A stretch of 64,000 bases of DNA. Origin: Parvularia atlantis. Its lineage: Eukaryota > Opisthokonta > Rotosphaerida. This document shows, piece after piece, positions 27,826 to 37,964 of the stretch (positions within the stretch are counted from its first letter, which is position 1; each line of letters starts with the position of its first letter). The stretch covers positions 28,574-92,573 of the forward strand of contig CALSCO010000787.1 in assembly GCA_943704415.1 (NCBI GenBank), read 5' to 3'. A program made the translations under genes and the position numbers. The notes under the pieces were generated by a model, which was not told where the DNA came from, did not search any database, and saw only the letters and a list, made by a program, of their open reading frames with translations.

Positions 27826-29583
27826 TCAGTACCGCCGCTTCTTCTTGTGCGGCCGTTCGGCGCCGCTGTCCTGATCAGCCGGCTGCTCCTCGTCGTGCTC
27901 GGCGCCCGCACTGCGCTGGCCGTCTGCACCGCGCTCGTGCTCGCCAAAGCCCTCGTCCTCGCTGCCGGATGCGTCGGATGAGGACGACGAAGAGCTGGAC
28001 GAGGACGAGCTCGAGCGCGCGAGATCGGGCACTGCGCCGCCACGGCACAACGTTCAGCACCAGCGAGCCGTCAGCCGCGCGCGCGCACCCGTGCTGAGCT
28101 CGGTCAGCGCGCGCTCGACCAGCTGCGGGTATGGCTCGCGCAAGCACTCGAGCAGCTTCTGCGCAAACTTGGGGCGCGAGCGGCGTGTCTTGAGCCAGAC
28201 CTGCGCACGTGTGTTCAGCAATGACGCGGCACGGCGTGCGCGCACAAAGTCAAAGTTGGTCGAGCTGCAAAAGTTCTGCGTGACGGCGACGGTCATGTCG
28301 AGGTTCACTGCACGCGCGAATCAGTAGTCGTGTGAACCGGGCAACGGCGCCGCACCGACGACGTGCCACCAGCCCTGCGCGCAAAGGGCGTCAGTCGCGC
28401 ACGAATGAGCGAAGAACAAGAACGCACCCCGGGCACAAAGACCGTCTCGCCGGGGCGCTGCAGCAGGTCGATCGGGCGCGCCGTGGGCCAGTCGGGCGCC
28501 TGCGTGGCGAGTGTGTGAGCCAACTTGAAGCACGGCCGAGCGGCGTGCACGGCCGCACCTGCGTGCGCGGGTACACGTTGTGGAACCACGCGATGGCCTG
28601 CGCGGCTGGTGAGCGTCGAGCGCGCGGTCACGAGAGCGCACGCGGACTTCGTCCTCGCTGTTGAGTGGGCTGACGAGCTCCTTGGGTGTGCCGGGCGGGA
28701 ACAGCGCCCATCTGCGCAGTCGGTCAGCTCACGTCACGCGGCAAAAAAAAAAAAAATTGAGGGGGGCGACGCGCGCACCGCTTGTGGCCGTGCAGCAGCG
28801 CGTTCCAAGCGCTCGTGCCCAGTGGGTCCACGTGGATGTTGGTGCCCGAGCGCGCCGGGCCGATCACGACCCAGCGGTACGGAGGGCGCCGGCTCTCGCC
28901 CACGTACTGGAACAGGTCCTCGCGGAAGTACTTTGGCACGGCGTAGTCTGCGAGCAGCGTCTGTGCGTGCAATGATCGTGAGCAGCGCGACGGGCGACGG
29001 GCGGCACGGGCAGAGGCGCACGCTCGACTTGGCGCGGTCGCCAAAGGAGCCGTCAAAGATGTAGAGCGGGCTGTCGTCGCACGTCTCGGCCGCGTAGCGC
29101 GCAAAGTACTTGAGCTTGAGGTTGACCGAGCGCCCGTCGTCGTCCTCGCCGCACCGGAAGCGGCGCTCGCCGAGCCGCTCGACCAGCGCGTCAATTGACC
29201 ACGTGCGGCTCGCGGGCCAGGCGCTCGTCGCGCCCACAATCACGACGGGCACGTTGGGCGCCTCGCACTGCGCCACGAACACGGCCTCGTCAACCTGCGC
29301 CACACGATCAACACGACAGTCAGCACGACGAGCAGCACCCAGCGACGGCCGCACCGCGTCGTAGTCGATGCGCGGCACGGCGTCGGCGCACGCCCACAGC
29401 CACGCAGACCGATCGCAGTAGCCGTTGCGCCGCCACGCGCCCTCGTTGTCGCCGAGGTCTGCGCCGCACCGATCAATCGCACGGCAGCGAGCCGCGCGCA
29501 CGCGAGCCGCCCGCACCGCTCCGCGCGTGCCGCCGCGCCTTGGCGATTTTGGCCGCGCAGACCGCCTCGTCGATCACAACCAT
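27826..29583 (-). CDS. JMJD6: JMJD6-like JmjC dioxygenase
   Basis: Fe(II)/2-oxoglutarate dioxygenase that hydroxylates lysines of splicing factors in animals. Starts [18 protein letters not shown] at 29583. The match to JMJD6 runs throughout: [68 protein letters not shown] with the HxD metal ligands, [43 protein letters not shown], then GWWHVV with the distal His, and [10 protein letters not shown]. The C-terminus keeps the polyserine run (12 Ser), an acidic stretch and the basic end PHKKKRRY, the phase-separation and nuclear-localisation features of animal JMJD6. An intron in this gene carries a 14-base T run. Only 38 bp separate its start from citrate synthase. Confidence 0.94.
28743..28756. 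repeat. A14/T14 homopolymer inside a JMJD6 intron
   Basis: Fourteen consecutive A on the plus strand, hence T14 on the coding strand, upstream of a CTGAC branch motif and CGCAG acceptor that opens the [12 protein letters not shown] exon. This is one of few AT homopolymers in the window. Confidence 0.95.
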
Positions 29584-29621
29584 CAGCGGGACCCGCGGCG
29601 AGATTCGAACTGTGACAGCGC
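29584..29621. promoter_or_regulatory. 38-bp divergent start-to-start region with shared motif
   Basis: Lies between the JMJD6 (-) and citrate synthase (+) start codons. The motif ATCAGCGGGACCCGC (29582-29596) spans the JMJD6 start and is identical to 18062-18076. Next to it, AGATTCGAACT (29601-29611) reads AGTTCGAATCT on the minus strand, close to a pol III B-box, but no tRNA folds here. Both promoters must reach into coding sequence or share this core. Confidence 0.5.
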
Positions 29622-31548
29622 ATGGCGGCGACGGTCGCGGCGCGGCTGCTGATCGCGGACAAAGCGGACGGCGCGGACGAAGCGGACGGCGCGGCGGCGC
29701 AGCAGCGCGCGGCCGAGGCGCGTGTTGTGGACGGCGCGGTGCCGGCGCAGCTGTTCCGCGAGCTGGTGATGCTGCCGCCCGATGCGCGCGCGCGCGTGTG
29801 TGAGAGAGGCGATGCTGATCGTGCGACGTTGCAGGGCGCGGCAGTGTACGACGCCGGGTACTCGCAGACGGCCGTGTGTCGCTCGCGCGTGTGCGCGATC
29901 GACGGCGAGCGCGGCGTGCTGTTGTACCGCGGATACGCGATCGAGGAGCTCGCTGCGCGCTCGACGTTCCTAGAGGTCGCGTTCCTGCTCATCCACGGCG
30001 AGCTGCCCGACGTGCGCCAGCTCGATCAGTGGACGCAGCGCGTGCTGCGGCACACATACGTGCACGAGGTGCGTGCTGCCTGTGCGCGGTGCTGTGGCGG
30101 GCTCAGCACCGCGGCCGCGCCGCAGAACCTTGTGACGTACATGAAGGGCTTCCGCTACGACGCGCACCCGATGGGCATGGTCGTCTCGTGCGCGCTGCTG
30201 CCTGCCTCCCTCCTCCGCCTCCTCCGTGCACGCCGCTGAGCCGCCGCGCCGCGCAGCACCCTCGCGGCCATGTCCACGCTGCACCCCGAGGCCAACCCGG
30301 CGCTGCAGGGCCGCTACGACCTGTTCCAGTCGGACCGACTGCGCAACAAGCAGGTCTTCCGCCTGCTCGGCAAGGTGCCCACGATCGCTGCGTTCGCGTA
30401 CCGCCACCGTATCGGCCGGTACGTGCACCATCCGTGCACGTTGGGCGACCGCTGAAACTAAGAGGCGCGCAGGCCGTACAACATGCCCTCGAACCAGCTC
30501 GGCTACGTCGAAAACTTCCTGTTTATGCTCGACCGCCTGAGCGAGCCCGACTACCGCCCCGTGCGTGCGCGGGCTTAGGCTGGCCGTGTGCTGATCGACG
30601 GCGACACACAGGACGCGCGCTTGTGTAAGGCGCTCGACATCCTCTTCATCCTCCACGCCGAGCACGAGCTCAACTGCTCCACGGCTGCCGCGCGCCACTG
30701 GGCCGCGACCGACGTTGACCCGTACACGGTCATGTCGGGCGCGGCCGCGGCGCTGTACGGTGCGCGCGCCGCCGACCCGCTGCCACGCGCGAGCTGACCG
30801 CACCGTCGCGCAGGCCCCGCGCACGGCGGCGCGAACGAGGCCGCGCTGCGCATGCTGCAGGAGATCGGCACGAAGGACCGCATCCCGCAGTTTATCGCCG
30901 AGGTCAAGGTGCGCGCGTGATCACAGCGCTTGCGCTCACCCTGACCGCGCCCTCGTGCGCAGGCGAAGAAGCGCCGGCTGATGGGCTTCGGGCACCGCGT
31001 GTACAAGAGCTACGACCCGCGCGCGCGCATCCTCAAGGGCGTAAAGGACATGGTCTACGAGGTCATGGGCAAGGACGACCTGTACGATGTGGCCGAGCAG
31101 CTTGAGCGGTGCGACGCGCGCCTGCTTGTTCGCCCGCCTTGTGCGCCACTCACACTACATGGCGCAGCATCGCGCTGTCGGACGAGTACTTTATCAAGCG
31201 CAACCTGTTCCCCAACATCGACTTTTACTCGGGCCTGATCTACAAGGCGATCGGCTTCCCGATGGTGCGCGCGTTGCACGGGCTCTTAGACGTGCGTGAC
31301 GCTCGCCGCAGGACTTCTTTCCCGTCCTGTTCCTCATCCCGCGCCTCGCCGGGTGGCTCGCGCACTGGGTCGAGCAGCTGAGCGACCCGGACAACCGCGT
31401 CTTCCGCCCGCCCCAGGTGTCCGACGGCTCCGGCGCGCCGCGCGCGTACGTGCCGATGGATCAGCGCGCCACCGGGCCGTCGCGCCCCCTCTCCGCCGCC
31501 GAGAGCGGCATGTTCAAGCGCCGCGGGCTCGCCCAGACGACCCTCTAA
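29622..31548 (+). CDS. Citrate synthase
   Basis: Condenses oxaloacetate and acetyl-CoA. Starts [20 protein letters not shown] at 29622. The small and large domains are complete: [92 protein letters not shown] with the first catalytic His, [30 protein letters not shown] with the second catalytic His, and [16 protein letters not shown] with the Asp region. It resembles the glyoxysomal/bacterial type rather than the animal mitochondrial enzyme. The C-terminus [11 protein letters not shown] has no SKL signal, and the N-terminus is not a clear presequence, so its compartment is unsettled. About eight introns. BCKDHB follows after 126 bp on the same strand. Confidence 0.94.
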
Positions 31549-31674
31549 GCACCTCTGTACATAGCCTCGCGACCTTCATGACAACCGAACAGTAAAGTCA
31601 CGCGCGCATGTCTGTCACGCTTCACGTGATGGAAACCCGAGGCACGGCGCGGCGGTAGATTTGGACCGTGGACC

Positions 31675-33300
31675 ATGCTCTCACGCCGCGTCCGGGTGCG
31701 CGCGCCTCTCGACGTCGTCCCTCTGTGCGGCCGCCTGCTCACACGTGACGCGCACCACCCCGCAGCACTTCCACGCGAGCGTCGTGCGCCGCGCGGGCGC
31801 GCCGTCCCCCGCCGCCTCGGCGCTGCTCGCGCGCGACGACGCGGCCGTCTACGCCAACGCCGAGCTGCAGGCCGTCGCGAACAGTGCGCGCGCTGCTGTC
31901 TGCACGGGACAGCGCTGACGGACGATGACCGCGCGCGCGACACGCAGCGCCCACGAAGCAGCTCAACATGTTCCAGGCCGTCAACAACGCGATGACGATC
32001 GCGCTCGAGACGGACGAGACGGCTGGTGCGTTTTGTGCTGTGCGAACGGCGCCGTCTCATCCGCGTCGCAGCCGTGTTTGGCGAGGACGTGGCGTTTGGC
32101 GGCGTGTTCCGGTGCACGATCGACCTGCGCGACAAGTTTGGTGCGCGCACTGCGGCCCCGCTCGCTCGTCGCTGCTCATGCCTGCGCGATGCCAGGCAAG
32201 GACCGCGTGTTCAACACGCCGCTGTGCGAGCAGGGCATCGCCGGCTTCGCGATCGGGATGGCCGCGATGGGTGCGACCGCCATCGCCGAGATCCAGTTTG
32301 CCGACTACATCTTCCCGGCCTTTGACCAAGTGCGCAGCCGTTTGCAGCATGGAACCGCGCACTCACCGGCCGGCCCGCAGATCGTCAACGAGGCCGCCAA
32401 GTACCGCTACCGCTCGGGCGGCATGTTTGATGCCGGCGGCCTCACGTTTCGCGCGCCCTGCGGCGCCGTCGGCCACGGCGGCCACTACCACTCGCAGTCG
32501 CCTGAGGCGTACTTTGCGCACACGCCGGGGCTCAAGGTCGCGTGCGGCGACGGTGTTGTTTCGCGGCGTGGCTGAGCCGCGCACCGCAGGTCGTCGTGCC
32601 GCGCAGCCCCGTGCAGGCCAAGGGCCTCCTGCTCGCGTCCATCCGCGACAAGAACCCGGTCGTCTTCCTTGAGCCGAAGATCCTGTACCGCGCCGCAGGT
32701 GCTGCTCACGGCAGCGCTTGTGCTGCTGACTGACTGCGTGTCTGCGCGCAGTCGAGCAGGTGCCGCTGGCCGACTACACTCTGCCGCTCGGCAAGGCCGA
32801 GATCCTGCGCGAGGGCAGCGACGTGACGATCGTCGGCTGGGGCTCGCAGATCTACGTGCTCGAGCAGGCCGTCAAGCTGGCCAAGGAGAAGCTCGGGGTG
32901 TCGTGCGAGCTGATCGACCTGCGCACGATCGCGCCGTGGGACGTCGACACGATTGAGAAGGTGCGATCGCCCTCGTTGAACGCGTCTGTCGCCCTCACGC
33001 GCGCGCACGCCCAGTCGGTCAACAAGACCGGGCGCCTGATCGTCAGCCACGAGGCGCCGCTCACGGGCGGCTTCGCGTCCGAGATTGCGTCGACGATCCA
33101 GGAGCGCTGGTGCGGCGCGGACGCAACGGCGACTGTACCGCGCTGACACACGGCCATGCACGCGCAGCTTCCTGCGGCTCGAGGCGCCGATCCAGCGCGT
33201 GTGCGGCTGGGACACGCCGTTCCCGCTCATCTTCGAGCCGTTCTACGTGCCCGACAAGCTGCGCAACCTCGAGGCGATCAAGAAAGTGACCCACTTCTAA
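31675..33300 (+). CDS. BCKDHB: 2-oxoisovalerate dehydrogenase E1 beta subunit
   Basis: Beta subunit of the mitochondrial branched-chain keto acid dehydrogenase E1, which decarboxylates the Leu, Ile and Val keto acids with thiamine diphosphate. Starts at 31675; the first intron (31696-31765, 70 nt) joins MLSRRVR to [16 protein letters not shown], together a typical Arg/Ser-rich presequence. The body shows [111 protein letters not shown] and the C-terminal [18 protein letters not shown], all typical of BCKDHB. Stop at 33298-33300. About nine introns. Confidence 0.95.
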
Positions 33301-33346
33301 TCACTTTGCATCTTTTGGTCTCGCGTCAAACGCATCGCAGAGCACG

Positions 33347-33803
33347 ATGGTCCGCCTGGTGCAGACGACGGCGGACGGCGTCGATGTCGCGCTGGCGCAG
33401 ATCGCCGCGCACACGCCCCCCGACGCCGTCTTCTACGTGCTCGTCGTGGGCCGCTGGTGCCCGGACTGCCACCGCGGTGCGCCTCTGCTGCTGACCAAGC
33501 CAATCGCGGCTGATGCGGGCGGACGCGGCAGCCGACCCGAACGTGCACGCGGCGGCCGCCAAGCACCTCGGCGCCGACACGGCGCTGCTCGAGGTGGACG
33601 TGGGCGCGCGCGAGCACTACAAGGACGCGGCGTTCCCGCTGCGGCACCACGCGCAGTTCCGGCTGCAGCGCATCCCGACGCTGTACCGCTGGACGCGCAG
33701 CGGGCCGACGCATCGGCTGGTCGAGGGCGAGCTGTTTGACGCGGCCAACGTCGCGCGCTTCCTCAGCGGCGACGCGTTCGGCACGCCCGCGGCGCAGCTC
33801 TGA
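33347..33803 (+). CDS. Thioredoxin-like protein, TXNDC17/TRP14 type
   Basis: Small cytosolic-type thioredoxin-fold oxidoreductase of about 132 residues. Starts MVRLVQTTADGVDVALAQIA at 33347. The active site is RWCPDCHR, matching the WCPDC motif that defines TXNDC17. A 58-nt intron right after it joins to ADPNVHAAAAKHLGAD. The remaining fold is intact (ALLEVDVGAREHYKDAAFP, RLQRIPTLYRW with the cis-Pro, RLVEGELFDAANVARFL), ending GTPAAQL at 33803. It starts 46 bp after the BCKDHB stop and ends 61 bp before the COQ8 start, unusually close for same-strand eukaryotic genes. Confidence 0.9.
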
Positions 33804-33864
33804 TCCGCCGCCGTGACTCGAGAGAGGACAGCAGAGAGCGGCGACTTTGCCTGATGACCCTCGC

Positions 33865-36141
33865 ATGGCACACCCGGCGTGGACGCGGTTGGGTGACGCG
33901 ATCGTCGTGTCACGTGCCGTGCTCGGCGTCGTCGCGCGCGCCGTCCGCGGGCCGCCGGGCCGTGCGCCGCTTGGTGCTGGCGACACGGCTGCTGGTGCTG
34001 GACGGGAGGTGGCGATCGGACGAGAGGCGTTGATCAGCGATGCGGCGGCGATCAGCGATGCGGCGGCGATCGCGGCGGTACCAGCTCCTGCACCTCCTGC
34101 ACCATCTGCACCTCCTACAGCAGCTCCAGCACCTGCGCCCGCATCGCCTGCACCTTCTCCTGCACCAGGATCTGCACCATCAGCCACAACGTCTCCATCT
34201 GCACCTGCACCACCCCGCCACTCTCCGGCATTAGCACCTTCTCCTGCATCAGCTGCACCATCACCTCCATCTGCACCACCAACGCAACCAGCACCACAAC
34301 CACCATCTGCACCTCAGTCAGCGTACCACAGCGAGATCGAGCAGCTGCGCAGCGTCGGCCGCGAGACGCCCGTGCCGACGACGCGCATCGGCCGCCTGTG
34401 GCGCTACGGCGGGCTCGCGGTCGGCATGACGGTCGGCGCGGCGGCCGAGGCCGTGCGGCGTGCGGCGGGTGGCGGGGGCGGCACGAACGGTGCGTCCTCA
34501 TCAGCACAATGCACGCACTGATCGAGGCGCCGCAGAGCCGATCATGCTCAACGCGGCCAACGCCGAGCGCCTCGTCAGCACGCTCAGCCGCATGCGCGGC
34601 GCCGCGCTCAAGCTCGGCCAGATGCTGAGCATCCAGGGTGCGTGCGCCTCATGCAGCACGTTTGCCGTCGTCTGACGTGCACAGACAACGACGCCATCCC
34701 CGCCGAGATCCGCACCGTGCTGCAGCGCGTGCGCCAGACGGCTGACTACATGCCGCGGGCGCAGCGCGAGGTGTGCGCGGCATCGAACGAGCACGGTGCT
34801 GGTGCTCACCCGGCGCGCAGTACGTCCTCCGCAGCGACCTCGGCGACGACTGGCGCGCGTGCTTCGCGCACTTTGACGACGTGCCCGTCGCCGCGGCGTC
34901 GATCGGGCAGGTGCACAAGGTCAAGACGCACGACGGGCGCTGGGCCGCGCTCAAGCTGCAGTTCCCGGGCGTGGCGACGTCGATCCAGTCGGACCTCGAC
35001 AACCTCAAAACGCTCCTCCTGTTCTCACGCGCCCTGCCCAAGGGCCTCTTCCTCGACCGCACAATCGAGGCCGCCAAGCGCGAACTCGCGTGGGAGACCG
35101 ACTACGAACGCGAGGGTGTGCCGGCCACCCTCGCACTGCACGCGCATGGCCTGATCGAGCGCGCTCAGCGGCGTTCACGGAGCGGTTCCGCGCGCTGCTC
35201 GCCGACCAGAGCGACATCTTTGGCGTGCCCGAGGTCTTCCGCTCGCTGTCGACGGTGCGGGCGCGTCGCTGGACAGCCTCGCCGCTCACACAACCGCGCA
35301 GAAACGCGTCATCACGACCGAGTGGATGGCGGGCGTCCCGGCCGAGCGCGTCGCCGAGATGAGCCAGGAGACGCGCAATCACGTGCGCTGCGTCGCATTT
35401 GAGCAAGGCGCTGACCCCGCACGCAGGTCGCACTGCAAATCCTGCGCCTGTGCCTGCGCGAGACGTTCGAGTTCCGCGCGATGCAGACCGACCCGAACTG
35501 GTCCAACTTTCTGTATGATCCGCGCACGCGCAAGGTGCGGCTCGCTGTGACATGCGACGTGACCGCTCACTCTCCTGCACACGCGCTCACAGCTTAACCT
35601 GATCGACTTTGGCGCGAGCCGAGAGTTTGACAAGCCGTTCACGGACCGCTACCTGCACGTGATTCACGCCGCAACGTGCCGCGACGGCGACGGCGTGCGC
35701 CACTGGTCGCGCGAGCTCGGGTACCTCACGGGCGACGAGCCCGAGGTGATGGTGCAGGCGCACGTGCAGGTGCGGCCGCGCATGCGCCGCCCGCCACTAT
35801 CACTGACGCTGGGCGAGTGCGCGCAGTCGGTGCTGACGCTGGCCGAGCCGTTCGCGGCCGACCGCAGCGCGCCGACCGACTTCCGCGCGCAGGACATCAC
35901 CCGGCGCGTCTCGGCGACCATCCCGACGATGCTGCGCTACCGGCTCGTGGTGCGCCTCCCGTCACGGCCTCGGCTGCATTGACACGGCGTCGCCGCACTG
36001 CAGCCGCCACCCGAGCAGACATACTCGCTGCACCGGAAGCTGTCGGGCGCGTTCTTGCTGTGCGCCAAGCTCGGCGCGGTGATCGACTGCCGGACGATGT
36101 TTGCGGAGATCTACGGCGCGTACCACTTTGACATCGTGTGA
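33865..36141 (+). CDS. COQ8: COQ8/ADCK atypical kinase (ABC1/UbiB family)
   Basis: Mitochondrial atypical kinase/ATPase supporting coenzyme Q synthesis. Starts [20 protein letters not shown] at 33865. A long Ala/Pro/Ser-rich segment (about 34020-34320) precedes [20 protein letters not shown]. The diagnostic KxGQ motif is [15 protein letters not shown]. Next come the Ala-rich nucleotide loop ([16 protein letters not shown]), [11 protein letters not shown] with the Lys, [10 protein letters not shown]-type QTD-like [12 protein letters not shown], the hinge [13 protein letters not shown], the catalytic-loop equivalent [13 protein letters not shown] and metal-binding [11 protein letters not shown]. 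The stop is at 36139-36141. About ten introns. The low-complexity segment uses T- and A-ending codons unlike the rest. Confidence 0.93.
34079..34322 (+). repeat. Ala/Pro/Ser low-complexity coding repeat with divergent codon use
   Basis: In-frame tract of about 80 codons encoding [11 protein letters not shown]-like repeats in COQ8, written mostly with GCA, CCT, CCA and TCT codons. Elsewhere third positions are nearly all G or C. There is no GTGCG donor at its left end, so it is read as coding. Confidence 0.8.
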
Positions 36142-36272
36142 GTGCGCGATGGTCATCTTGCGGAAGGGCAGCATGTACAAAGCTGAAGTGCACGGGGAGG
36201 GGAATGCATGCGAGTGACGGCCGCGTCGCGCGCGGGCGGGCAGGTAGGCAGGCGGGAGCAGCGGAGGGCAGG

Positions 36273-37898
36273 TCAACGCGGGTACCACATGGGCATCGAG
36301 AGGATCGGGTCGGCCGACGGCGCGAGCTTGCACACCTCGGCCGTCCGGTACGCCTCAAGGAAGCACGGCACATCGACAAACTTGCGGCCGAAGAGGTACG
36401 GCAGGTAGCGCTCGTTGAACTTCTCGTGGTAGAGCGGGTGCATGGCGATGCGCAGCGAGCGGTAGTCGAGGTCGCACGCGTGCCCGTAGTCGTAGCCCGA
36501 GATGGTGAGACAGCGGAACCATGGCAGGAACAGGTTGATCAGGAGCTGGAACGGCACGTAGGGTGCGCTGGCGGGACGCCCGGGCATGCTCGCGAGGGTC
36601 TGAAAGAACGACTCGTCGGGCGTGCGGAACTTGCGCGGGTCGGCGAAGAACTTGCGCCAGTACGTGAGCTCGGACGCGGGCTCGTCGAAGATGAAGTCGA
36701 CAAAGTTGCGGTGCAGCGTGGCCCAGTGCCAGCCCAGGCCGACATACTCCATGTTGGGCTCGTAGTTGGGGCTCTCCTTGTGCTTGCACGTGCCCTCGAC
36801 GATGCACTTGGCCAGCTTGTAGTCGAGCAGGCCCTGGAAGCGCGTCATGTGGTTCTCGTTGCACAGGTGCCGCGCGGTGCCGATGCGCCGGGGCGAGAGC
36901 AGGTTGCACTTGTGCGAGATGAACGAGTACGGCGCCTGCGCAGCCAGGTATAGCTCCATCGTGCGCAGCGGCACGAGCGGCATGGCGTCGCCGCTGAGGA
37001 AGAAGACGTAGTCGATCCGCGGCTGGCGCTGCCGCATCGCGTTGAGGCAGAGCAAGTCGATCTCGACCAGGGACCAGTTGAAGCGCTGCGCGTTGACCTG
37101 CTGCACGATCTCGATCGGGCTCGGGCGCGAGAGGTCGTCGGGCAGGCGCGCCGTAAACTCGTTGCCCTCGTGGTCGCGCAGGATCTTGCGCGCGAGCAGG
37201 CGCAGCTCGTCCACGTCGCGCTTGGCCATCTTGGCGTCGGCATGGATCCAGACGTAGTTGCGCTGCGCACGGTACACGGCCTGCAGCGTCGTGTACAGCT
37301 TGACGTAGTCCTCGGCCGTGTGCAGCACGAAGCAGAAGCCAAAGCGGATCGTCTCGGCCGTCACGCCCCACGCCGCGCTCGACCGCGTCCCGTTGCCGGC
37401 CGGCACGGGGCTTGGCGACGTGACGGGTTTCGTCGGGCCTGGCGATGTCACACGCCGCGTGCTTGGCGATGTCACAGAAAGCGCCGTGCTTGGCGCCGGC
37501 GCGCGCCGTGTCGGCGTTGACCGCGTCGTTGGCGCGGGGGCGGATGCCGTCGGCGGCGCGGGCGTCGTTGGCACGGTCGGCGCGGGATCCGACGGAGGCT
37601 CCGACGGGGGCTCCGACGGGGGCTCAGACGGGGGCTCGACGTGCGGCGGCGGCGGCGGCGTCGTGTGGCGCGGCCCTGGCGCGGTCTCGTCTCGGCGCGC
37701 GGCGTCGGGAGTCCGTTGACCGTCGCCACGTGGGTCGGTGACGGCCGCCGCGCGCTCGGCCGGCAGCACCGTGAGCACGACGAGGACGAGCAGCACGGCG
37801 ACGAGCACGAGCACGGCCGCGCCGCGGCGCCGCGTCGTCAGGCCGCGCACGAGCGGCGCCGTGCCGAACATCGCCGGAACTAGGCACCGAACAATCAC
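36273..37898 (-). CDS. GT14 glycosyltransferase (core-2/I-branching or xylosyltransferase-like)
   Basis: Intronless gene for a type II Golgi membrane protein of 541 residues (start 37898; MFGTAPLVRG at 37871 is an alternative). A short cytosolic tail and a hydrophobic anchor (AAVLVLVAVLLVLVVLTVL) precede a Pro/Ser/Thr-rich stem with PPSEPPSEPPSEPPS repeats. The catalytic domain shows the GT14 plan: FGFCFVLHTAEDYVKLYTTL, NYVWIHADAKM, FNWSLVEIDLLCLNAM, RIDYVFFLSGDAMPLVPLR, SHKCNLLSPRRIG, LGWHWATLHRNFVDFIFD and FRTPDESFFQTLA. Members transfer GlcNAc or xylose to glycans; the acceptor cannot be told. Lack of introns is unusual here. Confidence 0.88.
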   Translation of the reverse strand: MIVRCLVPAMFGTAPLVRGLTTRRRGAAVLVLVAVLLVLVVLTVLPAERAAAVTDPRGDGQRTPDAARRDETAPGPRHTTPPPPPHVEPPSEPPSEPPSEPPSDPAPTVPTTPAPPTASAPAPTTRSTPTRRAPAPSTALSVTSPSTRRVTSPGPTKPVTSPSPVPAGNGTRSSAAWGVTAETIRFGFCFVLHTAEDYVKLYTTLQAVYRAQRNYVWIHADAKMAKRDVDELRLLARKILRDHEGNEFTARLPDDLSRPSPIEIVQQVNAQRFNWSLVEIDLLCLNAMRQRQPRIDYVFFLSGDAMPLVPLRTMELYLAAQAPYSFISHKCNLLSPRRIGTARHLCNENHMTRFQGLLDYKLAKCIVEGTCKHKESPNYEPNMEYVGLGWHWATLHRNFVDFIFDEPASELTYWRKFFADPRKFRTPDESFFQTLASMPGRPASAPYVPFQLLINLFLPWFRCLTISGYDYGHACDLDYRSLRIAMHPLYHEKFNERYLPYLFGRKFVDVPCFLEAYRTAEVCKLAPSADPILSMPMWYPR

Positions 37899-37964
37899 GC
37901 GGTCCCAGCCACGCGATGGAAATGCCCGCGAACAAGAAGCGTGACAGCAACCCTGTCTCTGGTC

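Noticed and set aside
29582-29621. Possible tRNA gene on the minus strand
   Set aside because: AGTTCGAATCT resembles a B-box and T-loop, but flanking bases cannot form the T-stem or acceptor stem, and no D-arm or anticodon arm fits.
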